A stretch of DNA of 64,000 nt from NORP240 sp942492445 (lineage in GTDB: Bacteria > Pseudomonadota > Gammaproteobacteria > Pseudomonadales > Pseudohongiellaceae). Both the position numbers and the translations under genes were made by a program. Every line of letters starts with the position of its first letter. Position 1 is the stretch's first letter. The notes under the pieces are model-generated. The model saw nothing but the letters and a program-made list of their open reading frames with translations. It was not told the origin of the DNA and made no database searches. Below are positions 1 through 9,190 of this stretch, piece by piece. The stretch covers positions 102,799-166,798 of the forward strand of contig CALOEW010000002.1 in assembly GCA_942492445.1 (NCBI GenBank). Direction: 5' to 3'.

Positions 1-84
1 GGCGCTCAGCGGGCACAGAAGGCTGATAACCAGCGCAAGTTTTCGGGCAGTTCCCGAATCGGAAGGCATTAATCTGACAGCCAT
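1..84 (-). CDS. N-terminal fragment of an exported protein
   Basis: Only the first 28 codons lie in the window. The gene starts at the ATG at 84, just after a purine-rich ribosome site (cgaggagacgcc), and runs off the left edge. The peptide has a basic stretch (TARK) and then a hydrophobic run (LALVISLLCPLSA), which fits a Sec or lipoprotein signal. That suggests export. Nothing more can be said about function. Confidence 0.5.
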   Translation of the reverse strand, partial: MAVRLMPSDSGTARKLALVISLLCPLSA

Positions 85-227
85 TGGCGTCTCCTCGTAG
101 TTTCAGTTCCGCCGGCACCGCTTATCCGGCTTGACAGCGCACCTTGCTCAAGCGGCCGTTACCGGCTTACGTTAACTCCACAGGCTCCGGTCTGCAACAT
201 CGGTCTGAGCCGCCGGATACAGGTGGG

Positions 228-665
228 TCATGTCTGCAGCCCGATACCACGCGCCATAAGCACTGCAAGAACCGGCAGGGTGAGAAGAAGAACCACTTCC
301 AGCCTCAATGCCCAGATCAGGGCCCGGGGTACAGTAATCTCAGCCGCGGTGGATTTTCTGTTTCTGGCGAAGAATACAGTGGGACCAAGGGAAATCAGGG
401 CAACCAGCACGAAGACACCCAGCTTCATATGGAACAGGGGATTGGCAGTGTAGAATGCCGCCGGTTTGCCAACCCAGAGCCATAGCGCCAGGCCAAAAAG
501 GAAAACGAAAGCTGCGCTGATTCCGTAAATCGCGTCCACCCGGGCCAGGTGCCTGGCATCTTCGCCACTGATACGGCGTGAAATAGCCATGTTCTCAATT
601 ACCAGGGATCCAGCAAGCACCAGAATGGCAATGAAATGGAGGTATCTGAACAGGATATAGCTCAT
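228..665 (-). CDS. DUF2214 family inner-membrane protein
   Basis: This 145-residue protein is almost entirely hydrophobic, with about four membrane segments (near residues 5-25, 47-67, 80-100 and 117-138). It has the spacing and opening YILFRYLHFIAIL pattern of the DUF2214 family of small predicted membrane proteins, and its length is typical for that family. The family has no established function. The gene stands alone, divergent from matB, with the secreted-protein fragment downstream in the same direction. Family assignment is from memory of the pattern, so the name is likely but the role is unknown. Confidence 0.7.
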   Translation of the reverse strand: MSYILFRYLHFIAILVLAGSLVIENMAISRRISGEDARHLARVDAIYGISAAFVFLFGLALWLWVGKPAAFYTANPLFHMKLGVFVLVALISLGPTVFFARNRKSTAAEITVPRALIWALRLEVVLLLTLPVLAVLMARGIGLQT

Positions 666-905
666 GGGTTGTCTATAGATTCCACGGGTCGGTGGTCCAG
701 GTCGCGAAACACTGGCAATTACAGCAGGTTATTGTAGCCTATTACTGCAGGGTTGAAGTACCGGTCTGATGCAGCCCGTGTTTCTGTCATGGCGCGACCT
801 GAATGGTGCAAACTGTGACGCGGGATGACGGGCTTTGACCTGCCTTGCGAATTCGCTATCATCCGACTTTGTTCTCGTGGAACGCTGATAGGGAATACTT
901 GAATA

Positions 906-2420
906 ATGAATAAAAATTTCTATGCGCTGATCGAATCCAGGCTGGCAGAAGAACCCGAGAAGATCTGTCTGAATTGCGATGGCGGCCCCCGAATCAGCAA
1001 TGCCGAGCTCTTGGATCTTACCGCCAGAATCAGTCATTACCTTCGCCAACAGGGTATAGAACCAGGAGAACGCCTGGTGGTTCAGGTGCCCAAGTCAGCA
1101 TTCGCGGTAGCGCTATACCTGGCCTGTCTGCGCACAGGAGTGATTTACATTCCTCTCAATACCAGCTACACACCGGAAGAGGTTAATTATTTTATCGGAG
1201 ATGCAACACCGCGCCTGTTTGTGTGCGACCCTGCCAATGCGGAAGGTCTGACGGAGGTGTCGGAGCGGCACTCCGCCACACTGGTTACCCTGGACGCAGA
1301 AGGCAGGGGCAGTCTACCCCGCGGAGTCGAAGGGGTGTCAGCAGACAATGAAATTGCCGGGATGTCAGACGATGATGTGGCGGTCATTCTTTACACCTCG
1401 GGGACTACTGGACGCTCCAAGGGTGCCATGTTGAGCCACAGAAACCTGGCCAGCAACGCGCTTCATCTGGTCGATATCTGGGGGTTCAGCAGCGATGATG
1501 TGCTGCTTCATGCTCTCCCTATCTATCATGTGCATGGGCTGTTCGTGGCACTGCACTGTGCCCTGTTGAGCCGGGCTACGATGAATTTTCTCGGCGGATT
1601 CGATGCCGACCGGATCATCGGATACCTGCCAGAATCCACGGTATTGATGGGCGTTCCAACGTTTTACACCAGGCTGCTGCAACACCCGGATTTCAATCGT
1701 GAGGTTTGCAGTTCCATGCGCCTTTTCATATCCGGATCAGCGCCACTGTTGGCAGAAACTTTCGAAGAATTTGAGCAGCGGACTGGACTCAGAATTCTGG
1801 AACGTTACGGCATGACTGAGACAGGAATGCTTGTCTCCAATCCCCTTCACGGTGAGCGAGTAGCCGGAACAGTGGGTTTTCCGCTGCCGGAAGTCGAAAC
1901 GCGTATAGTCGATGACAACAGGAATATCGTTCCGCCGGGCGAGGTGGGTATCCTCGAGGTACGGGGACCCAATGTGTTCCAGGGATACTGGAAGATGCCT
2001 GAAAAAACTGCCGAGGAGTTTCGGGAAGACGGTTATTTCATTACCGGAGATCTTGCCAGCAGGGACGAAAGTGGCCGCATCACGCTGGTTGGCAGAAACA
2101 AGGATATGATTATTTCCGGTGGACTGAACATCTATCCGATTGAGATAGAAACCTGTATCAATGAAATTTCCGCAGTCGCGGAATCGGCAGTCATAGGGGT
2201 GCCTCACCAGGATTTTGGTGAAGGGGTGGTTGCCATTGTAGTCAGTGAGTCGACCGGTGCAGTCAGTGAAAACCAGGTATATGAAGCATTAGCCGGGCAA
2301 CTGGCCCGGTTCAAACAACCCAAGAAGATAGTTTTCGTAGACTCCCTGCCAAGAAACAGCATGGGTAAAGTTCAAAAGAACGTGTTACGCGACCAATACA
2401 AAGAGATACTGGCCAGCTAA
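906..2420 (+). CDS. matB: malonyl-CoA synthetase (acyl-CoA synthetase family)
   Basis: A 504-residue ANL-superfamily adenylating enzyme, expected to make malonyl-CoA from malonate, CoA and ATP in the cytoplasm. The AMP-binding P-loop ILYTSGTTGRSKGA is near residue 160. LPIYHVHGL follows, then YGMTETGM near 300, the MatB-like stretch GERVAGTVGFPLP, TGDLASRD, and the C-terminal catalytic lysine in PRNSMGKVQK. The length (about 500) and the GTVGFPLP motif favour MatB over longer-chain acyl-CoA synthetases. The start is the ATG at 906 after a weak tagggaa site. No decarboxylase or transporter partner is nearby, so malonate use is inferred from family only. An 18-base copy of its 3' end recurs just downstream. 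Confidence 0.85.
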   Translation: MNKNFYALIESRLAEEPEKICLNCDGGPRISNAELLDLTARISHYLRQQGIEPGERLVVQVPKSAFAVALYLACLRTGVIYIPLNTSYTPEEVNYFIGDATPRLFVCDPANAEGLTEVSERHSATLVTLDAEGRGSLPRGVEGVSADNEIAGMSDDDVAVILYTSGTTGRSKGAMLSHRNLASNALHLVDIWGFSSDDVLLHALPIYHVHGLFVALHCALLSRATMNFLGGFDADRIIGYLPESTVLMGVPTFYTRLLQHPDFNREVCSSMRLFISGSAPLLAETFEEFEQRTGLRILERYGMTETGMLVSNPLHGERVAGTVGFPLPEVETRIVDDNRNIVPPGEVGILEVRGPNVFQGYWKMPEKTAEEFREDGYFITGDLASRDESGRITLVGRNKDMIISGGLNIYPIEIETCINEISAVAESAVIGVPHQDFGEGVVAIVVSESTGAVSENQVYEALAGQLARFKQPKKIVFVDSLPRNSMGKVQKNVLRDQYKEILAS

Positions 2421-2433
2421 CGAGCAGGGTTTT

Positions 2434-2604
<171 letters not shown>

Positions 2605-2629
2605 CGATATATTGCCGTGCATCATTCAG

Positions 2630-2860
2630 AAACTGATCGCAGGAATCGAGGCCACTGCAGGAGGAATCCCGCACTCAACCCTGCCGGCCACGCCGCTCGA
2701 ATTCACAATTCCACGAATACACGAATAACAGACAACCCTCCAACTCCTTGAAAGCAAAACTCCAAACTTACTGATTTTCCCATTCAGTTCTCCCGGATTT
2801 TTCACCTTAGGAGCTTGAGCACAATGCAAGCATCGATTCTGTGAAATCCGACGGTTGAGA
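2630..2860. repeat. dispersed repeat, truncated copy 1 (modules A and D)
   Basis: From 2630 the sequence matches 3407-3455 (gatcgcaggaatcgagg and the following cactcaacc). It then jumps straight to ctgccggccacgccgctcga, which in the fuller copy lies beyond a 110-base hairpin loop. The stretch 2730-2850 matches 3664-3785 and about 9085-9190. This copy has lost the central hairpin core. It contains no gene. Confidence 0.65.
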
Positions 2861-2968
2861 ACTCGCAACAGCAATGCCAGTTAACGTCGGTACGAGGTAT
2901 AGGAAACTCAGTAGAGTCTGCCCAATGGGTAGTCGTATCCTATCGGGATTTTCTGTTACCGGCAGGCC

Positions 2969-3114
2969 GCACCGGTCCAGGGGAGTCTGATCCTCCGCAA
3001 CTTGCACCCCTCCGGGGTTCCCTCACTCGGTCGGGAGCCCTGGAAGACGGTCTCCCTCGGTCGATCGGTGCTGCGTTTTTATTGCTCCGTCCTCAGACTC
3101 CCCTGGACCGGTGC
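2969..3114. repeat. dispersed hairpin repeat, module B copy 1
   Basis: The arms 2969-2990 and 3093-3114 form a perfect 22-base inverted repeat around a loop of about 100 bases. The loop contains tgatcctccg, ggggttccctc and gcgtttttattgctccg, all repeated in the second copy at 8669-8779. The arms of the two copies differ by a compensatory change that keeps pairing intact. There is no coding potential. It lies between the convergent genes matB and the cytochrome gene. Confidence 0.75.
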
Positions 3115-3190
3115 TCAGTGGCAGAGGTCAAATCCTGTGGCAACCAATAGCTGGTGGGCTTGAATAAACCACAAATCAATCTGCAATGCC

Positions 3191-3401
3191 TAGGGAACCT
3201 CTGATTAAGTCTCACAATGCTCTGCGGGAGTCTGTCGGGTGTTGCTGTAAGGCGCCGTGCGCCGGGAATGGGCACTCCCTTGCCAAGCACGGCAACGAAG
3301 CAGCGACGCCCGACAGGCCGACGCATGCCGGCGGCAATGCGCCTCGCCAGCAGACTTGCCTGAAGGCCAGAGCATTGTGGGACTTAATCAGAGGTTCCCT
3401 A
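3191..3401. repeat. MITE-like palindromic element, module C
   Basis: A 211-base element. It begins TAGGGAACCTCTGATTAAG and ends with the complementary CTTAATCAGAGGTTCCCTA, the terminal inverted repeats extending over about 33 bases with one mismatch. The interior has a second imperfect stem (gtcgggtgttgctg against cagcgacgcccgac). No transposase is encoded, so it would have to be moved in trans. Partial copies or bare ends of the same element recur near 10338, 13545, 16330, 24337 and 28703. Confidence 0.75.
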
Positions 3402-3406
3402 ATGCA

Positions 3407-3790
3407 ATAACTGATCGCAGGAATCGAGGTCGCTGAACGAGGAAACCCACACTCAACCAAGGCGTGGCCGGCAGGGGGTTCGGTGGGCTGCAATAAAAGG
3501 ACCAGCGCCGAGGGAGGAAAAATGACCGTTTTCCAGGGCATTTTTCTGAGTGAGGGCACCCCGGAGGGGCGCGGTCCGCAGCCACAGGATACCCCTGCCG
3601 GCCACGCCGCTCGAAGCCACGCCGCTCGAAGCCACGCCCGGAAGCCACGCCCGGAAGCCACAACTATCTGACAACCCTCCAACCAATGGAAACAAAACTG
3701 CACGCTTTATGATTTTTCGAATTCAGTACTTGCTGACGTATCACCTCAAGAGCTTGCGCACACTGCAAGTATCGGTTCATTGAAACACGC
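3407..3790. repeat. dispersed repeat, fullest copy (modules A and D)
   Basis: This copy has a perfect 17-base inverted repeat (3461-3477 and 3592-3608) enclosing about 110 bases. The core at 3486-3576 is nearly identical to 8939-9030. It includes gcaataaaaggaccagcgcc, a gggaggaaa ribosome-site-like motif and an ATG. After the right arm come short tandem units (gctcgaagccacgcc twice, then cggaagccacgcc twice, 3605-3662), then module D to about 3790. The ATG reading frame is short and loses similarity soon after the core, so I treat the element as non-coding. Confidence 0.7.
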
Positions 3791-3951
3791 CATTTGGGAT
3801 CCCGCAGGGACGATGGATGTAGAAGGAAATCCTTTCCGGATGCCCGTCAAGTTACATTCACCGGTCTCCTGAGCTTAAAGACTCCTGTCTGGTTTCCGGA
3901 AAGACTGGAATTTCTTAACTAATGACGTGATCAAAACAAAGACCTGTCGGG

Positions 3952-4524
3952 TTACTGCAGGTGGCTCCGATCTATGAATCCTTCCTGGTTCGGCATGCGG
4001 ACGGTTGGCAGAGACCCGGCGTCCAGAACCTGATTCCTTTCCACCAGGCCATTCAGAAACAGCACGTAGGCGGTAACCTGATAGACCTCCTCATTGGTGA
4101 GTGACTTGGGAGCATCGGCGGGCATCGCGCGGCGGATAAAGTCGAAAACCGTAGTGGCATGGGGCCAGTAGCTTCCTACCGTACGCAGAGGTCGTTCTGC
4201 AGACTGCATCGAACCACCTGTCAATGCCGACGCTGCAGACCGCCCCTCGCCATTTTCCCCGTGGCAGGACTGACAACGGCCACGGTATACGGACTCGCCC
4301 TGAGCGGCCGTGCCGCTGCCGACGGGAAGTCCCGAACCGTCCGGCGCAATGATCAGATCCAATTCGGATAACCTGGACTGACTAACGGGCATGCCCAGTG
4401 AAGGGGTTCTTTCCATGGAGGCAGAAGGCAGAGTCGAGGAACTGTTGCAGGCGGCTAACAGGAAACAGGTGAACTGAAGCACTGCGAACGGGACAAAATT
4501 AATGGACCGGAGGATTCTAGACAT
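3952..4524 (-). CDS. SoxD-like mono-heme cytochrome c lipoprotein
   Basis: A 190-residue c-type cytochrome, probably the electron acceptor of the molybdenum subunit encoded just upstream. The chosen start (ATG at 4524) overlaps the end of the soxC-like gene by eight bases in an ATGTCTAG junction, so the pair is translationally coupled. The signal ends in LLAAC with Cys26 as probable lipid anchor. One heme site, CQSCH, lies at about residues 84-88, and a likely axial methionine is in RRAMPADAPKSL. It resembles the heme domain of SoxD or SorB. Full-length SoxD has two hemes, so this is a short version. The last residues reach 3952. The lipid anchor suggests a periplasmic membrane-attached complex. 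Confidence 0.8.
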   Translation of the reverse strand: MSRILRSINFVPFAVLQFTCFLLAACNSSSTLPSASMERTPSLGMPVSQSRLSELDLIIAPDGSGLPVGSGTAAQGESVYRGRCQSCHGENGEGRSAASALTGGSMQSAERPLRTVGSYWPHATTVFDFIRRAMPADAPKSLTNEEVYQVTAYVLFLNGLVERNQVLDAGSLPTVRMPNQEGFIDRSHLQ

Positions 4525-5800
4525 AGGTGTTCCGCACGCGGCCATCGACTGCGACTGCCCAGCTCTGCAGGCCGTGATAGTGATAGGTGCTCAGATTGCC
4601 CCGTTCCGCGAGAATGGCGCTGCGGCTGGGCTGGACATTGCCGCGATCGTCTCTGGCGCGGCTTAACAGAATGGCTTCCTGGCCCTGCCACTGCCAGGGA
4701 ATCCGGAACCGGGTAAGGGATTTCTCCGACTGATGCGATTCCAGCAGTGCATCTGCCCAGCTGGCGCCGCCATCGGCGGATACTTCCACGCGTCGAATCG
4801 TTCCTGCACCTGACCAGGCGATTCCGGAAACCTGGTAGAGCCCGTGTCGACTCAGGGCCATCTGTCCCGAGGGACTTGTTATCACAGATTTACAACCCAT
4901 GGGGAAAGTAAATTGCAGGCTGCGCCTGTCCGGCAGAGTGTCAGTGTATTTGGAGGTTTCATCGCGGAACTGGGAGGGACCTGCGGTCAGTTTCAACTGG
5001 GTCAGCCATTTGACACTGGTATTGCCTTCCCACCCGGGGACAAAAAGCCGCATCGGAAAACCTTGTTCGGGGCGCAGGGGCTCTCCATTCTGATACAGAG
5101 CCACCAATACGTCGTCAAGAATCTTGGTGAGAGGCAACGAACGACCCATGCTGGCGCCATCAGCCCCTACCGCACTTACCCAGGTTGCCTCTGCGCGCAC
5201 GCCGGCCTCGTCCAGCAGGTCGGACAACCGGATTCCAGTCCATTCGGCACAGGAAACCAGGCCGTGGATGCTCTGTGCTGTACCGTCGACCGGTGTATCT
5301 CCCAGCAGTGTACCGCTGTTGCCCGAGCATTCCAGAAAGTAAATACGGCTCACCATGGGGTAGGCCAGCAGATCCTCGTAACTGAATGCCAGTGCCTGGT
5401 GCGCCAGGCCATTGATTACCAGCCGATGACCGGCGGGGTCGATCCCTGGCACGCCGGCGTGGTGGCGCTCGAAATGAAGGCTGTTGGGTGTCAGGGTGCC
5501 CTGCAGCAGGTGCAGCGGACTGCGGGAGGCTCCGCCACCCGGATACAGGGGATTGGGGTCGCCCGTCATCCGCCCGATGTGCTCGGTGTGCGGGGAGCGT
5601 TGACCGTAACGGCTGGGACCGGGACCAGGGCGTCTGGACCAGGCTGGAATTTCAAAAGCCATGGCATTATCCGCTCCCAGCACCCTGCCGAAAGACGCAA
5701 CGCCCATTCCGCCCAGCCCCAGCCCCAGAAGGTGGCGGCGGTGGATCAGACCGTTTCCGGCGGCCTTCTCGAGTAAATTCCTGTGAGACATGGTTGACAC
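4517..5800 (-). CDS. SoxC-like periplasmic molybdenum sulfite/sulfane dehydrogenase
   Basis: This 427-residue protein belongs to the sulfite oxidase family and should oxidise a sulfur substrate, passing electrons to the adjoining cytochrome. A twin-arginine signal (HRRHLLGLGLGG, residues 21-32) predicts Tat export with the cofactor already loaded. The molybdenum-ligand cysteine is in YFLECSGNSG. RLFVPGWEGNTSVKWLTQL is the usual family motif, and the C-terminal third is the dimerisation fold (SADGGASWADALL). Its length fits SoxC. No other sox genes are visible, so whether the substrate is sulfite (SorAB-like) or SoxY-bound sulfane sulfur is open. Confidence 0.85.
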   Translation of the reverse strand: MSTMSHRNLLEKAAGNGLIHRRHLLGLGLGGMGVASFGRVLGADNAMAFEIPAWSRRPGPGPSRYGQRSPHTEHIGRMTGDPNPLYPGGGASRSPLHLLQGTLTPNSLHFERHHAGVPGIDPAGHRLVINGLAHQALAFSYEDLLAYPMVSRIYFLECSGNSGTLLGDTPVDGTAQSIHGLVSCAEWTGIRLSDLLDEAGVRAEATWVSAVGADGASMGRSLPLTKILDDVLVALYQNGEPLRPEQGFPMRLFVPGWEGNTSVKWLTQLKLTAGPSQFRDETSKYTDTLPDRRSLQFTFPMGCKSVITSPSGQMALSRHGLYQVSGIAWSGAGTIRRVEVSADGGASWADALLESHQSEKSLTRFRIPWQWQGQEAILLSRARDDRGNVQPSRSAILAERGNLSTYHYHGLQSWAVAVDGRVRNTYV

Positions 5801-6041
5801 TCTACTCCGGTTCCTCAGTGCTCAGCTTACCTCATCGCCGTGGTTAACGCATTATCCTCACAGCCACAACGGTTACCCGGTGCCCGGAGAGGCTGCGGAG
5901 AATCCCTTGGCATGAACATTGCCCGATTGCCAGGTGAAACGCCGTGACGGGAAAATGTCGATTGCAGGCATGCCTGTTCGGTGACGGAGTGCCTGAAAAC
6001 CCTTTACCGACCCGGGGCCGGTTCGCTGAGGATGGCAGGGA

Positions 6042-6785
6042 TCAGGTGCTGCGATCATCAACTTGTTCGGTGCCGGCGATCACTCGGGACATGATCAAAG
6101 CCTTCACAGTCGTTGATTTGAACTCTCGACGGTAGAGCACCAGCACGGTCAGGGTACAGGAGACTATGAACACCCAGGGGTTGATGAACCAGCCCAATAC
6201 TGCCAGGGCGAAAAAGTAAGCACGCAGGCCATAGTTGTAACTGTGGGCAGCCCGGTCAAGCACCTTGGCCATGGCCTTGAAGTCCCTCTTCTTTGCGACC
6301 GCCTGGTAGTCATGCGCCCGGTCATAATACCTGACAGTGTTGAAAGAAGACCCGAAAAGAATGAAGCAGAACCCGTATTGTCTGATTGACCAGGTGAAAG
6401 TGAAGAAAGCATAAGTAAAAATGACTATTAACAGCAGCAATTTCAATTGAATGACTTGAATTGAAACTGCAGAAACGAAACTCAGCGAGGACAGGTTCAT
6501 GAAAATATCGCTGGCAGTACTCAGGACACCTACCAGGCTCGCCAGAATCAACAGTGACGTTGAAGCGAAGAATGACACCTGCTTTTCGAGACTGGCAAGC
6601 AACTCAGCATCCACTTCGCTCATCCCGGTTCTACTGAGCTTTTCTATCCATTCCTTACGGAATTTGTACAGTACGCTGGAGAGTGAGTCTGTTGTCTTGG
6701 CCGCGCGGCGGGCAAAGGTGGCGTACCCGATCCAGCAGACCAGGAACCAGGTAAAAGCGAAACTGTCCGGTAACGTGATTTCCAT
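6042..6785 (-). CDS. DUF599 family membrane protein
   Basis: A 247-residue protein with about four hydrophobic segments (near residues 10-25, 75-95, 105-135 and 190-220) and conserved-looking family stretches such as CWIGYATFARRAAK near the start and RAAHSYNYGLRAYFFALAVLGW near residue 180. These match the DUF599 family of uncharacterised membrane proteins, whose members are usually about 230-250 residues. It is transcribed towards soxC but lies about 240 bases upstream of it, so it may be a separate unit. Function is unknown. Confidence 0.75.
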   Translation of the reverse strand: MEITLPDSFAFTWFLVCWIGYATFARRAAKTTDSLSSVLYKFRKEWIEKLSRTGMSEVDAELLASLEKQVSFFASTSLLILASLVGVLSTASDIFMNLSSLSFVSAVSIQVIQLKLLLLIVIFTYAFFTFTWSIRQYGFCFILFGSSFNTVRYYDRAHDYQAVAKKRDFKAMAKVLDRAAHSYNYGLRAYFFALAVLGWFINPWVFIVSCTLTVLVLYRREFKSTTVKALIMSRVIAGTEQVDDRST

Positions 6786-7029
6786 AAAGGGCAGGATGAC
6801 TTCCTAAGTGCGCTCAAGGTCTCGACTGCGCGATGACTGCACAGTTGATCGTTGAAACGGATTATTCCAGTCCGTGTAAAGGCAGCAGATTATAACCGGT
6901 TTTCCTGACATTTTTCAGGCGGCCGATAGTAATTCAGGAACCCGGATAATATCGGCCGCAGCGCCTTGGTTTCCTTGTTCACAAAGTTTCTGGAGATTCC
7001 AGCGTGTATTTTCATCTGCGGTAAGACTC

Positions 7030-8547
7030 ATGACGACAACTTCTCACGATTCCAAATCTGCTCTGGTCGAGGTGTGCGACGCACGGGTCAGAATCAACCG
7101 TCGCAGGACCCTGGTGATCGACGGGTTTCGTATTCGTCCCGGCGAGCACTGGTGCGTCCTTGGAGGAAACGGTGCCGGCAAGAGTCTGTTGGCGAGGCTG
7201 TTGCGAGGCGAATTGATCAGCGGCCGCCAGCATGTGACCTATGCTGCACAGTTCGATCCTGCTCGAGATATTGAAACTGTGTCGTTTGAGGAACAACAGA
7301 GGCTCTGGGCGCTGGACAATCGACATGACATCAGTGAGTACAATGCCGAGGCACAGGACCCGGGAACCACCGTTGCCAGACTGCTTTGCGGCACTCGATC
7401 ACAGGGCATGCTAGACGAGCCGGAGGCCAGGGAATTGCTGGAAAGGCTTGAAATCGACAGGCTGCTGGAACGTGGTATCCGCTTTCTGTCTTCAGGCCAG
7501 ATCAGGAAGGCTATGGTGGCCAGGGCTTTGCTGAGCAAGATAACGGGCCAGAGCCGGTTACTGGTGCTGGACGACCCCCTGGAAGCCATCGATCGGCAAT
7601 CCGTACCCGTGGTGCGGGAATTATTGACGCAGTGGATGGACACGAAGAACGCCACCTTGCTGCTGTGCCGACGGGAACGGGAGATACTGCCAGGTATCAC
7701 TCACCTGGCAATTATGGATAAATTGCATCTGGAGGCTCAGGGAACGGTCCGCGAAATCAAGGAAACCGATGCATACAGGCGTTTTGCGAAACCCCGGGTC
7801 CAGCTTGTGGACTCAGTATCGCTGCCGGGATTTCGGGAAATTCCGGCCCCTGACCGCCAGCCCCCCATCCATCTTAAGGAGGTCAGCGTCTCCTACGGTG
7901 ACAAGCTGGTCCTGAACCGGGTTACCTGGCTTATGGGCGTCAGTGATCATACTCTTATCGAAGGGCCTAATGGATGTGGCAAGTCAACCTTGCTGAGTCT
8001 GATTGACGGGGAAAATCATAAAGCTTACGGCCAGGAGGTATACCTGTTCGGCAAGCGTCGGGGCAGTGGCGAGTCCGTGTGGGATATCAAGTCTCATTTC
8101 GGGATAGTGAGCAATGAAATTCACAACAGATACGTAAAGGGATGGAAAGTAATCGATGTGGTCATTTCAGGCTTTTTCGACTCGGTTGGACTTTATGACG
8201 ACAGCGGTGCCAGCCAGCAGGAAAAGGCTCGCAACTGGCTGGACTCACTGGGACTTTCGGTTATCACAGAGGACTATTTCCATGAGATATCCTTCGGGGA
8301 ACAACGCATGGTGCTGCTGGCCCGGGCCATGGTGAAGCAACCGGATGTGTTGATTCTCGACGAACCCTGCGTCGGCCTTGATGACACTTACCGGTTTCTG
8401 GTTCTGGACAATATCGACCGCATTGCTGAGCGAACGCCCACACAGATTGTCTATGTCAGCCATACTCAGGGTGAGGAGCCCCGCTGCATCACCCAGCGAT
8501 TGCGATTCCAGCCGGCGCCGGGAGGCGGATATCACCTGGCCGGCTGA
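7030..8547 (+). CDS. modF: ModF-like double ABC ATPase
   Basis: A 505-residue protein with two ABC nucleotide-binding domains and no membrane segment. Walker A motifs are GGNGAGKS (residues 45-52) and GPNGCGKS (about 311-318). Walker B motifs are LLVLDDP and VLILDEP. The first signature is degenerate (SSGQIRK) and the second is SFGEQRM. Length and architecture match ModF (also called PhrA), a soluble ATPase linked to molybdate genes whose exact job is unclear. ATG at 7030 is taken as the start. It lies close to soxC and in the same window as moeA and a Pao-type hydroxylase, which fits a molybdenum role. A blurred copy of its 3' end recurs near 9182. Confidence 0.8.
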   Translation: MTTTSHDSKSALVEVCDARVRINRRRTLVIDGFRIRPGEHWCVLGGNGAGKSLLARLLRGELISGRQHVTYAAQFDPARDIETVSFEEQQRLWALDNRHDISEYNAEAQDPGTTVARLLCGTRSQGMLDEPEARELLERLEIDRLLERGIRFLSSGQIRKAMVARALLSKITGQSRLLVLDDPLEAIDRQSVPVVRELLTQWMDTKNATLLLCRREREILPGITHLAIMDKLHLEAQGTVREIKETDAYRRFAKPRVQLVDSVSLPGFREIPAPDRQPPIHLKEVSVSYGDKLVLNRVTWLMGVSDHTLIEGPNGCGKSTLLSLIDGENHKAYGQEVYLFGKRRGSGESVWDIKSHFGIVSNEIHNRYVKGWKVIDVVISGFFDSVGLYDDSGASQQEKARNWLDSLGLSVITEDYFHEISFGEQRMVLLARAMVKQPDVLILDEPCVGLDDTYRFLVLDNIDRIAERTPTQIVYVSHTQGEEPRCITQRLRFQPAPGGGYHLAG

Positions 8548-8668
8548 TAGGTAAACCAGTGAATGGCCTGAAGGCCAATGGCCTGAATCCGAGCACTTCC
8601 AGTATTCATAATCCCTGAAGAAGGGCACAACCAACAATCAATTGGCGTGCGATAAATATTCGGGGATC

Positions 8669-8779
8669 GCACCGCTCAGGGGAGTCTGATCCTCCGACTG
8701 CACCCCCCGGGGTTCCCTCCCGGTCTTGTCGGTCGGGCAGCGTTTTTATTGCTCCGCCCCGACTCCCCTGGAGCGGTGC
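8669..8779. repeat. dispersed hairpin repeat, module B copy 2
   Basis: The arms 8669-8686 and 8761-8779 pair over 19 bases with one unpaired base. The loop keeps tgatcctccg, ggggttccctc and gcgtttttattgctccg in the same order as copy 1 at 2969-3114. Where copy 1 has accgG/Ccggt, this copy has accgC/Gcggt, so the pair is conserved although both bases changed. It lies downstream of modF. Confidence 0.75.
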
Positions 8780-8859
8780 TCAGTGCTCGAATTCAAGCTT
8801 GTGGAAACCAGAAGCGCAAATCGTTGGAAAAGCCGATATTCGTCGTTAGTTCCTCTGCT

Positions 8860-9190
8860 GGGAGTTAATCGGAGCATCCGAAGCCACTGCACGAGGAATT
8901 CTGCACTTAGCCAAGGCGTGGCCGGCAGGGGTATCCAGTGGCTGCAATAAAAGGACCAGCGCCGTGGGAGGAAAAATGACCGTTTTCCCGGGCATTTTTC
9001 TAAGTGAGGGCACCCCGGAGGGGCGCGGTCGGCCCCAGGAACCCCCTGCCGGCCCCGCCTCACCACGAAAACATGGCTCCAAGAATAACTGACTCCCCTC
9101 GAACCCAGGAAACAACACTGCACGCTTCTGATTTTCAAATCCAGTACTTACTGACCTGTCACTCCAGGAGCCTGGGCCACTGCTGCATCA
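8860..9190. repeat. dispersed repeat, copy 3 (modules A and D)
   Basis: The 17-base arms 8915-8931 and 9043-9059 pair with one mismatch. The core 8939-9030 differs from 3486-3576 at only a few bases, and again carries gggaggaaa followed by an ATG whose first residues read MTVFPGIFLSEGTPEGRG (the other copy reads MTVFQGIFLSEGTPEGRG). Module D follows to about 9190. The short frame diverges right after the core. Confidence 0.7.

Noticed and set aside
4844..5776. 310-residue frame opposite the SoxC-like gene
   Set aside because: Shadow of a GC-rich gene. No ribosome site and no recognisable domains, while the opposite strand encodes a clear SoxC-like protein.
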